Assembly (NCBI GenBank): GCA_000969725.1
Contig: JXSR01S041818.1
DNA length: 21,357 bases
DNA from: Ophiothrix spiculata
Lineage: Eukaryota; Echinodermata; Ophiuroidea; Amphilepidida; Ophiotrichidae
Strand: one strand, 5' to 3'
Part shown: positions 1-10,100 of the stretch, one piece after another
Layout: each line of letters opens with the position of its first letter
Numbering within the stretch: the first letter of the stretch is position 1
Translations under genes and position numbers: made by a program
The notes under the pieces: model-generated
What the model was told of the DNA's origin: nothing
Databases searched by the model: none
The model's input: the letters and a program-made list of their open reading frames with translations, nothing else

Positions 1-346
1 GGGTTCAGATAATTTGTAGTATAAAGAGTGCCTTGATAAAGGAGGGGTTCGTTTGGTTTTATTCAGTTGTAGTTTGGGCATGACATTCATGCTGCTCAAA
101 ATGCATTTGCAGATACACCAATGCATTGAATAGACTGTTGGAGGCAAAAATAAAACTGTGACATGATCATGTGAAAGTAGTGATCAATTGACTCAACTGT
201 AAGGTGCACGTACAGCCTCCTTCCAGTTTTGCATAATGATACTAAGTAACTCCTTATTGCATGTGAGGAAACACATAAAAAATAAACCTTGGATTGGTAA
301 ATACTTTAAGTTTAATGAGTTAATTATATCTGCCTTCTATTTTCAG
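1..346 (+). other. Probable intron upstream of the 347-619 exon
   Basis: AT-rich sequence with no open frame of note, ending in a pyrimidine-rich stretch and TTTTCAG. It is best read as the 3' part of an intron of the unidentified plus-strand gene. Nothing else was recognised. Confidence 0.4.
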
Positions 347-619
347 GCTGTTTCAGTAAAGATCAGGTCTATCTAACTGGAGTTCTAGAGCTGCTGAGGT
401 ATCGACATCGAATCGACTTCCACAGTCTTGTACGTCTGGGAAAAGTGGCCTACCAGGACGTTGAACGCTTAAAAGCCAAAGCTGTTTTAGACCCAAAAAT
501 CGTCAAAATACCCTACTTTATGGAGGACCTGAAGGAGTATAAAGCGCGATTACATAATATAATGACAAAGAATGGGTTGACTGATGTTGAACTGGTGAAA
601 CTTTATCCTGAAATTCCGG
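347..619 (+). CDS. Internal coding exon of an unidentified protein
   Basis: The frame is open from a TTTTCAG acceptor (AG at 345-346) to a GTGAGA donor (GT at 620-621). The exon is 273 nt and begins and ends in phase 1, as a symmetrical cassette exon would. Its 90 codons give a charged, probably helical peptide with patches such as DQVYLTGVLELLRYRHRID, VAYQDVERLKAKAVLDPK and LVKLYPEIP. Codon use looks natural and there is no repeat character, unlike nearly all other open frames here. If the donor is not used, the frame runs into TGA at 640-642 and this would be a last exon ending EICGQS. I do not recognise the family and see no catalytic motif, signal peptide or membrane segment. It is transcribed towards COQ9. 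No partner exon was found in the window, so the gene must extend at least leftward. Confidence 0.7.
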
Positions 620-870
620 GTGAGATTTGCGGGCAGTCTTGAAACCCTGACCACACTCAATTATTAGATTCTGAATTGCCAAAGAAAACTGCAAGATATT
701 ATCTACAAAAGCAGCTTTATGTTTATGCCACTCATCGTGCCATTGCCTGTATTAGCAAAGACTCATACTCAAGAGTTGTTGATTTAAAAACATGTATGAC
801 TCAGATTTACAATTAGCTTCATGGATGGAACGCCAACCTCTACATGACAAAATGTCTGGAACGCAGGTTA
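620..870 (+). other. Intron or 3'UTR after the unidentified exon
   Basis: If the 620-621 donor is used this is intron; if not, it is 3'UTR after the TGA at 640-642. No polyadenylation signal is obvious before the mobile element that starts at 871. Confidence 0.3.
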
Positions 871-1208
871 GGCCTGGGACTTTCCGGGTAATTTGCTACC
901 CGGATACCCGTCCATATTGATAATTGAGCATTTACAATGTTAGAACGGGAAGTTTGAAGGGTCTATACTACGACCATACGATGTCTCAATTACACACAAA
1001 ATTTGGATTTTTTTTGCCGATTGTGGTCGTGATTTTTCATGTTATTGTTTACTTTGATCAGATGATGATTTTATCACAAATTTTTGAACACAAAATATTT
1101 TTGGTTCAAAATTCTATGATTTTATTGTCCAGTTCGGGTAATCAGTTGGCAGATTTTGTACCCGGATAAGCTCATGACGAGCAGGTACCCAGGTTTTAGT
1201 CCCAGGCC
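871..1208. mobile_element. Short inverted-repeat element with TA flanks (MITE)
   Basis: The left end GGCCTGGGACT and the right end AGTCCCAGGCC are exact inverted repeats, each flanked by TA (869-870 and 1209-1210). Just inside, GGGTAATTTGCTACCCGG on the left and GGGTAATCAG...GTACCCGG on the right add further palindromic structure. The interior is AT-rich with no transposase frame. A TA duplication suggests a mariner/Tc1-type mobiliser, but that is inference from the target site alone. Confidence 0.65.
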
Positions 1209-1210
1209 TA

Positions 1211-2504
1211 GTGGAATGCATCGCCAAAAATATCAATGCGAGCATTGAAATTTTCACAACAATGTATTGAACCAACATATAAAAGTACATGATCTAACCA
1301 CACACAAAAAAATAATGCTCAGTTTTGGGTAAATAGTTAATAAACACAATAAAATATCTTTGCCAAATAGATATGAGAAAGATCCCTTGGGTCAGATCTA
1401 GAATAATGCTATGATAACTAAAAGAAATGTTTGTCTCAAAGTCAAATGCATTTTAGCACTAGTAATGGTCCTATTTTTGAGAAACGATGTGAAAAATTTG
1501 GCAGGTCAAATATAGGGGAAAAAAAATTTGTTGACCAAGTTGTCACACAACGAGTGAGTTTAATTGCAAAACATCAAGCTTACATCGCAATCATAAATGC
1601 AACCACCACAAAACTGCCGGGACCGAGCGTCAGCATAAGTTTCTGCAACACGCTGCGTGCTTAATCATCAACATTTGTTCAACAAATTATTTATTTACCT
1701 ATAAAAATGAGCTTCAGCATTTCACATATAGCTCACTTTCTTTTCAAAAAGTGTAGTCTGCATAATCTGTTTTGCAAAACATAAGTGACATATCAATTTG
1801 AGTGGTGCTCTTGCAAAATGAGAGGAAAGTCGTGAATTTCAAAATTGAGTTTATGACATATTTTAATTTTCTATAACCTCAGCTTTTGAATGATATAAAA
1901 TATGTCACACTTTCTTTCTCCATTCTTCATTTAGAGATCAAAATCCAAAGCAGTCCACTGAATATATAGTAATAAAAGTTAGCTGCAAATCGCATTCAAA
2001 GATACTGATTACTACAGTGCATAATAGCAACATGCAATCAATTAACCGTGAATAATTGCACTTCCCGGCAAAGTTGACATTCAAAACTTTTGTTATAGGT
2101 AAGCAATTATGCATGAAGGTGTTTTATGTCAAAAAACGAAATTTGACTTTTTCACCATATTTTTACTTCGGATGCCATTTATTCAAAAAGTAGATTTGCG
2201 ATTTACCTCTTATTTTGCCAGAGCAGCCCACATTTTATTTTAGGATGGGGCCCATGCATTCATCATTTGTTTCTTCCTTCAATATTATATTCAACAAGAT
2301 TGGACATTTCATTGTCATATAATAAAAGAAATAAGCAATAATTGTACAATGTAACATTTATTTATTCACAATGTTTTGATACACATCTGATTTAATTAAT
2401 AAAATCAAGACGTAGAAATTGAAGCAGAATTATCTTCTTTTTTTGTCCATATATGTGCATGTCAAGTACGGCCTCTTAGACATGCAGCATGTTAAGCAAT
2501 ATTC
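1211..2504. other. Intergenic or intronic AT-rich DNA, nothing recognised
   Basis: No exon-like frame, RNA gene or clear repeat boundary was found on either strand. Several AATAAA-type strings occur, but such strings are expected by chance in DNA this AT-rich. Confidence 0.4.
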
Positions 2505-3231
2505 GGATTTAGCCTATAGGTTTCCCAACCAGAAATCAATCTTTACTGAAATTTAATCCCACAATGCACTGTAAAGCATAATAATGCACCCAAATAGACG
2601 TGAAATGGATTTACCACCCATCCAAAACAACAATTCAAATTGCCTGCTTTTATGTATATGAATACGCCAGAGTAAGAAAACCCCAACTCCAATAGCTCCC
2701 TTTTGTTAAGTTCCATAAAATATAAATGCATACAAATCTCTGAAAATGCTTTCAAATCCCTAAAAAACATTTCCATGTCTACATCCCAATCATAGTCTCA
2801 CATTTTACCTTGTAGTTGACTTTTTTTAGACATTGTTAAATAATTTTTCTAGTATATAACTGCAGATAAGAAGTCATCGAGTTGGGGTTTTCTTGTAATG
2901 GCTGTTTAAATATAGAAACTATGTACTGTAACAATTATCTAACAATGCCTAAAAAAGTCAACTACAAGGTTAAATGTGAAACTATGACTAGGATATTGAC
3001 ATGGAAATGATATTTCAGTGATGTGAAAGCATTTACAGAGATTTGTATGCATTTATATTGTACATATAAGTATAATTAATAGAAGGGAGCTTTTCGAGTT
3101 GGGGTTTTCTTACACTGGTGTATTCATATGAATTGCAGGAGCTAATGTCACGGCTTATAGTTTTACAGACAAAACTGTGCTTGGGCTAAAATTTCGGTAA
3201 AGATTGACTTCCTGGTGGAAACCCTAAATCC
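2505..3231. repeat. Long near-palindrome (foldback element), arms about 320-360 bp
   Basis: The left arm (about 2505-2867) is matched in reverse complement by the right arm (about 2912-3231), leaving a loop of roughly 45 nt. Matching pairs include CTTGTAGTTGACTTTTTT at about 2811 against AAAAAAGTCAACTACAAG at about 2951, and the outer ends CAATCTTTACTGAAATTT against AAATTTCGGTAAAGATTG. The arms differ by scattered substitutions and small indels, so the structure is not recent. The motif GAGTTGGGGTTTTCTT is present in both arms and again in the loop. No transposase frame is present. It could be a foldback transposon or a locus making long hairpin RNA. Confidence 0.85.
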
Positions 3232-4105
3232 ACATATTGATGGCCAGTGTGTAAATTAAAATGTGTGCAAAACCCGTTTGACCTGGTTCAAGTGTTTAAA
3301 GTAGCTCTGTGGATGTAATATTTTGATTAGCACCAAAATATGTACATGCAAAGTATGATTCGAAAATTACGGACTAATTTACTTCCCCGTTTGGTCATAC
3401 TGGTTTATGTGCGTAATCGGCTGCTTGCTGCATACTTCAAGATTTACAGAGTTTAGTCAACTCTGCATGACGCATTGAGAGATAAACAATGGACCGCAAA
3501 GAAGTAAGTACACATTTATGAATTAAATCGAACAACAGGCGTTTAATATTTTGTTGTTGCTAATGAGCAACCATATTCTTGTAAGAAAACCAATTGCTTG
3601 GCATTCACTTAACCCTTAAATTTAAGCGCTAAATGCTTTCACAGTTGCAGTTTTTAGTTGCAGCTGAATCACATGATTTGCAATTTTAATGTGTCACGAT
3701 ATGAAGAATGACCACGGCACAATACATTCGCATCCTGCCTGCCACAATGGTTCATCAAGAAGAATGGTGAATTAAATCCTACTGAAAACGACATCTAAAA
3801 AGTTTAACCAATCAACCATGTGCCTTTAATATCAACCACTGCTAAAGTACTGTTAATTGAAACAGCAAAAGAGCTGTAAAACATAAATAAATGCACAATG
3901 TATATGAATTCAAGCTATCTCTTCGTTCCTGAGTTTACATCCAACTCTATCCGGACGGCAAATAAATATGTCCAAAATTGAGACAAGCATGGTACGCACC
4001 TGGTCTGGTCACTCGTTGCAAGCACTAGCACAAATTTCTTTCATCCCATGCTTAGTTCAACAAAACTATATTTAATGTCTTTGGTTCAATGATATCACAA
4101 AATTG
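3232..4105 (-). other. COQ9 3'UTR and downstream flank
   Basis: This lies downstream of the COQ9 stop codon. An ATTAAA polyadenylation variant occurs on the minus strand at 4076-4071, only 30 nt past the stop, and other variants lie further on; none is clearly the real signal. No other gene was recognised. Confidence 0.3.
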
Positions 4106-4144
4106 TTATCGCCGCCTTTCATTTAATCCAGCCATGTTACGCCC
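4106..4144 (-). CDS. COQ9: COQ9 last coding exon with stop
   Basis: After a TTTCCTGTAG acceptor (AG at 4146-4145) the frame reads GRNMAGLNERRR and then TAA (4108-4106). Human COQ9 ends in a closely similar way (KNLTGLNQRR then stop), so the C-terminus is secure despite the exon's small size. Phase 0 continues from the preceding exon. The hAT-like element at 4322-4640 lies in the intron before it. Confidence 0.9.
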   Translation of the reverse strand, partial: GRNMAGLNERRR

Positions 4145-7100
4145 CTACAGGAAATACCAGAAAAATAATGCATTTTAAATATTCTGAAATATATTAGACA
4201 ATTTTAAAAGAAAACCTATACAGTGGAAACTCATTTAGCAAAATTGCTGAGGATACAGAAATTATTTCTATACAAATTTAATTGTATCAGGTTTTTACAA
4301 ACAATATCTGGAGTTGAAGACCAGGCCCGTAGCCAGGGGGTGGGGTGGGGGCGTCGCACCCCCATATTTGGCAATGTATAAAAAAGGTCCAAATGTCCAC
4401 CAAGAGAGCAACTAAAGCACAAAAACACGTAAATTTACATGTAGGTTGTTTCTTTAATAAAATACTACACAAAATGCTTGTAAAACTACTGATTAAAACC
4501 ATTTTTCTTTTTGCTTGTCATGCACTTTGTCAAAACCAATTAAATTAGTCTAGGGTCGACCAAAACTATTTTTTTTCCTCCAAAAGGTCCACTTATTGAA
4601 AATCCGCACCCCCTTTGAAAAAATATTGGCTACGGGCCTGTTGAAGACTATAGTTTAATGGTAGAGAAAAAACACTTCTACAAGGAATTTTCTTGCATCA
4701 GATTTTATTATACTGATGAGGTTTTACTGTACCATTATGTGACCATTACCTTGAATCTCCTGTAAAAAGTTTTAGAGAATAGCCTCATACCCAATATCAA
4801 CATGCAAAACAAAATTGAACTTTTGACGTTTTTCAAAATTTTCTCAATATCTTGAGCTTCAGAGTCAATTCCAAACGATATAGAGTATAAATTATCAGCA
4901 GATTAAATTCTGAAGTTTTGTCCAATGCATCTTTATAAATAGAGTAGGAAATAATACTTACTGTTGTGAATGCTGCTGAAGCAAACTGTCCTAATTGGCT
5001 ACACATCTTGTCAACCTGGAATAAAATGGAGCCAAACATCAAATGACATGGAGTTTTTCAAAACAAAACAAATCATATCAGTGTCAAAGGTTACTAGCTG
5101 TAAACGCCAATATTTTCGCGCTCAGTAATTTTTGTGCACAGACAATTTTGGACCATTTTGCGCGTTTTTATTTTCACGCACATGAACATTGACGAGTATG
5201 GAACTTCCTTTGTAACAAATACAGTAATTTTTGTGGTGTTTATTGTCGCACTAAATTAATTTTGCGCGAAAATAATTGTAGCGCGAAAAATACCACTTAT
5301 ACAGTATAAATGTAGTGTGCTACCCTTGTATTGAGAACTGTATATTTGTTGAAAATCACACAAAATATGGAGACCTTTGATCGATTTACGAGGGGTATCA
5401 AAAAGTTTTAAACTTGACTTTACCCGGAAGGGATTTAGCTAGATCAATGAACTTTTGTCAGAATAGTCACTCGTCTTTATATACATTATGGTGCAGAAAT
5501 TGTCTCTTAAGTAGTTTTACTTTCTTTACAGGAGGTGATTGATGTCATCTACCTACCTGCTTAAAACATAAGCTGCATGGAGGAAATTGAGTCATGCGGC
5601 GTAATTAAGTCCCTGCATTTGAAGGGTTACAAGGCCAAGTAAATCTTTTCGGCACCACCAAAGTTTTCATTCTAGTTGTTTGATACCATAGTAAAGGGTA
5701 TGGTTTTCTCTATTCATTGATACCAAAATTATGCAAATTTGTCCACCAATGACGTCACAATGCCGTAACATATTAAGGCTGACCGAAAATGTTGATTTTC
5801 ATTGAAATATAAAATCAGATTTTTTCATGAGAGGATCCCTTCAATAACGGGCTATACACGATAGTTCAAAGTGGGAGAAAGGTTTTTTTTTGCATATTGG
5901 TTATGCAAAGATGCGTAAAGTATCTCATAACAAAGTTTCGCTCCTAGCACCATTTCTTCTGGAAAACGTTTAAAACTTTTTGATATCCCCTCATATGCAA
6001 GTTGGTTAAGGTTCAGTGCATTTAAAATGATGCATATAGAGTGGAATTTAATGAAATCTCTGAATATGTTACACCTGGTGGGAGGGGCAATCACATAAAT
6101 GTGAGCAGAATACCTATGTTGATACATAATTTGTTGATTTATATACTGTCTTATTGCAATTGTGGAAAGAAGAATAAATTATGTTATGTTATTATGTTTT
6201 GCCCGGGGGGTCAAGCCCTACTTTTCGCAGACTCAGACCACTCACTATAAGATCCGCATTTACAGCATGATTCAGTTCTTTATTAGATCCCTATTTTGAG
6301 GGAAAATACAATATTTCAGTTAGCAACTGCAAAAATTAATTGGGAAAAGAAAAAAATTCCAGCTCATCAGGTTATTTTTGGCCAAATTTCAGTTCATTAG
6401 ACCCCTAAAAATCAATTTCAATGTCAATTTTTTTACACGAAATCAGTTTACTTGACCAGGCATTGTGTGCTCTCCATCACCTTTAAACCCTTTAACCCTA
6501 ACCTCCTACCTACCATTTTTCATTCTCAGCCTATCTCCTCGGAAATAAGGGTGTCAAAAATTGGTGGTTTCCACCGGGGCTCGAACCAGGGACCTCTCGC
6601 CTCCCAATCCCGTGTCCACCTATACCAAGCCACCCGAGGGGCGCTGCCTAGGCAGCGATTTCGTGCCCATATGGGACCCCGGTCTATGACGTATTCGGAC
6701 TTAGGCGATTTTGGTGATTTACTCTTATAGCTTTTTGTAACCTTTGGGAGCTTTAGGGTTATGGGCCAAATGGTGAAAATTGCACCAATTGTATGATTTC
6801 ATTAAAAGCTGCCTTATAGCAACATTTTTGAAATCTCAAGTTTAAATGCATAACCAATCACAAAAATATCCATATTTTTCAAAACTTTTATATTACTTCT
6901 CACAAATAAACTTATCAATTCTGCAAGTAGATATTGTATACAAATAGTAAATCTTCAGAAAATGTGTCATTCAGGGAAACAATCAAATTTAACAAAAAGC
7001 AGCTATCAATCAAAACACCAAATTTTTGCCATCGGCACTCTAAAGAGTTAAATCACCTGAATGACTATATACTTACATCCGTTTTACATTTTCCAAATGC

Positions 7101-10100
7101 AGCTACATCAGCTAGCCTTCTATCCAGGAACAGCCACGTTTCCTGATAATCATCAGAATCATCTTGGACTAAGTGCAGCTCTGTGCTCTTGTATACCACG
7201 GCTAGAGTGCCTCGTTTGGTGTACCAGTTAAACTGTAGAAGAAAAGCATCAAATATGATATGAATCTGAATGCTTTCTAGGTAAAGGTAGGCCTTGGCTG
7301 GATAAAATTATGCACAAGTTAGAATCATCTTGGACTAAGTGCAGCTCTGTGCTCTTGTATACCGTGGCTAGAGTGCCTCGTTTTGTGTACCAGTTAAACT
7401 GTAGAAGAAGAGCATCAAACATGATATGAAACTGGATGCTAGGCCTTAGCTTGATAAAATTATGCACAAATTAGAATCGTCTTGGACTAAGTGCAGCTCT
7501 GTGCTCTTGTATACTGCGGAGCCCTAGAGTGCCTCGTTTTGTGTACCAGTTAAACTGTAGAAGAAGAGCATCAAATATGATATGAAACTGGATGCTAGGC
7601 CTTAGCTGGATAAAATTATGCACAAATTAGAATCATCTTGGACTAAGTGCGGCTCTGTGCTCTTGTATACTGCGGCTAGAGTGCCTCGTTTGGTGTACCA
7701 GTTAAACTGTAGAAGAAGAGCATCAAATATGATATGGCTCATTCCAGTGAAAACTAAACCTTTTTTGATTTCAAGCAGCTTTTTTATTCGACCATGTGGG
7801 CAGTGTTTTCAGTCATACGTTTGTTACTCGGTACGTGAAAAGTATTTTCTAATCAGAAATTTTGAATTTGTTCTATCCCTGCATGAATGAGCACAAGTTT
7901 AAATTCAAAAATGTCACAAACATTACCAAAAAGTTACACCAAAATGTCACAAATGTTACCAGACGTTACCAAACAAGACATTGCATTAAAAGAAATCCAG
8001 ACGATATAATTTCATACCACTTTTATGAACTATTTGTAAATATGTTACCCATCATCTGTGAAAATGCAATAAAAAATTCGCTAACATGTCAGAGAATTTT
8101 TACTTTGAAGTCATTTGGAGCAAAAAACCATTTCCGTGCGATGTCACAAACGTTACCGAACGTTACATGAACTTTATTCAGTATTTTGGCAATTATTTTT
8201 ATCTTTAAACACCTACATGTCTTGATCCCACCAGTGAGCAGGTGCCATTATCAACAACAAACTTGTGGATAGAATGTTTATGCTACTGTAAAAGTATAAA
8301 TTTTCATGCACAGTAATGCTTGTGCAACACTGATTTTTAATCATTTTGAATTTTTAAATTTTTTTTGCACATATGAAAATTTTAAAGGGGCAATTCATGA
8401 TCCACTTTTCACCCTCAAAGTCACCTCTATCAAAACTTACTTTTTTAGCTTATAAGAATCGTCAACTAGTATATGTTACGATCCCCAAACAATTCTTTTA
8501 TATGTGCTTGCATTTTTGAGAAAAGTGAGAAAATGTGCCATTTTCTAATTATTGCCGGGTCCACGACAGTAATTACAACACGGTAGCCTATGGAGATTTT
8601 CAAAATGCTGAAAAAGCTTGTAACTTGGAAACGAATGGTCGGAATCAAGTGAAATTTTCAGTAAATATTTATGATGTACTCTTCTTCTTATTTAGCTAGA
8701 AAACAGACAAGGTTTTTGTCACATCAGAATCATGAATTGCACCTTTAATATACGTGCGGTACACATTCCTTTTTTTTTCACAGTGCAATTTTGTATTGAC
8801 AAATTACAAAAAGTACTCACTAAAAATAAACATAAAGAGAGAAAATTTCCTTCCTATGGGCAAAATAACAATTTATTGGACAATGTACACAAAAATCCAG
8901 AATAGTGGTTCCATTTACAAACAATGTGGCCCTGTACTCTGGATTTTGTTTTTTATTGTCCAATAAATTATTGTTTGGCTTATAGAGTACTTACATCAGT
9001 AGATCTGTCCCCTGCATGATGCCATATATCATCCATGAGCTTTGCTAGATTGCTAAAATGTTCTTGTAAGTTGGATGGCAGTGCTGTGAGGGCCATAGCC
9101 TGGGGCCAAGAATCTGCATAGGGGATGATCATACGTAATCTTGTCTCTAATGCATCACGGATGAAAGCTCCAGTTCTTCGTTTTCTGCATAATGATAAAG
9201 AAATGATCAGATTTTTGATTTTAAGATTTAGCATTGGATAAGAGTTTGGGGGCTAAGTACCAATAGAGTTTTAGGAAATTAGGTCGCACATATGCACTGT
9301 ATGGAGCATATGCTTCAAAAAGCGTCTAGAAAATTTTGTGACGCCCTCTCAAACAAATTTGTGGGCATTATGACTGAATCAAAATACACCAAACAGCCAC
9401 AATTGTACAATGTAAGACTAAGAACTTTAAGCAGCTCAGCTAAAAACAGTTATTTGACTGCATGTATGAGCCCAGATCAAGATGCATGCCCATTTCCTAG
9501 ACCCAGATCTGAGATCGGCATCATGTAGACCGCTTACACATATACGCATGTAATCAGAGTGCTGTACAGCAGATCCGAAGCTGATGCCCGTGTAGCCACA
9601 GTCTACTGCAAAGCAGCTAACGCAGATGCGCATTCATCTGGATTTACACTTCCGTGTAGATTGCCCCTTTAACGGTTGCTTAAATTCTAATTCCTGCAAC
9701 ATATTAATGGGCTGTATTGGTAAGGGGTCATAAAATATTCAATTCTTAGATAGGAGAGGGTATGAAAACATCATTTGGGTCTACCATCTAATTGATGTTT
9801 TGGGATAGCCTCCCCCATAAAATCCCAGCCCCCTTACCTTTCTCCATCTTTTTCTTCTTGACTTTCAGCAGTGAGATGATCTATTTGCTGAGTATTGCAC
9901 TCACGAACAAAATGATGCACCAAGTCTCCCCCGCCCCTCGGAAAAATTCCATGAGCAACGCCGGGGAGGTCACAAATTCTGGCAGCTTTATGCTAGTGAC
10001 TCAAAAGAGAATACTAGCCCCTAACCGTTCTCCATTGTCTTCTTCTCGACTTTCAGCAGTGAGATGATCAACTAACTGATTATTGCACTCATGAACAAAA

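Larger units (their letters stand above)
7156..7730 (-). repeat. Tandem array of exon-intron boundary units, four copies
   Basis: Exon starts lie at 7706, 7554, 7398 and 7232, so the periods are 152, 156 and 166 nt. Each unit holds about 75 nt of intron (including ATCATATTTGATGCTCTTC and the acceptor) plus the first 77 nt of the exon. The last unit alone runs on into the full exon. Confidence 0.93.

Noticed and set aside
2543..2776. 77-codon minus-strand frame
   Set aside because: Lies inside the left arm of the long inverted repeat and resembles no protein; a chance frame.
3265..3315. Minus-strand candidate last COQ9 exon reading SYFKHLNQVK then a stop
   Set aside because: Weak acceptor and poor match; the exon at 4144-4106 ending AGLNERRR fits COQ9 far better.
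3489..3503. ATGGACCGCAAAGAA followed by GTAAGTAC on the plus strand, like a tiny first coding exon
   Set aside because: Five codons only, no partner exon found downstream, and start plus donor words occur by chance.
6566..6645. Possible functional tRNA gene on the minus strand
   Set aside because: A and B boxes are present but acceptor and anticodon stems do not pair convincingly; SINE head is the better reading.
7862..8170. 102-codon plus-strand frame
   Set aside because: Overlaps repeated ATGTCACAAACGTTACC motifs in a COQ9 intron; no family resemblance or splice context.
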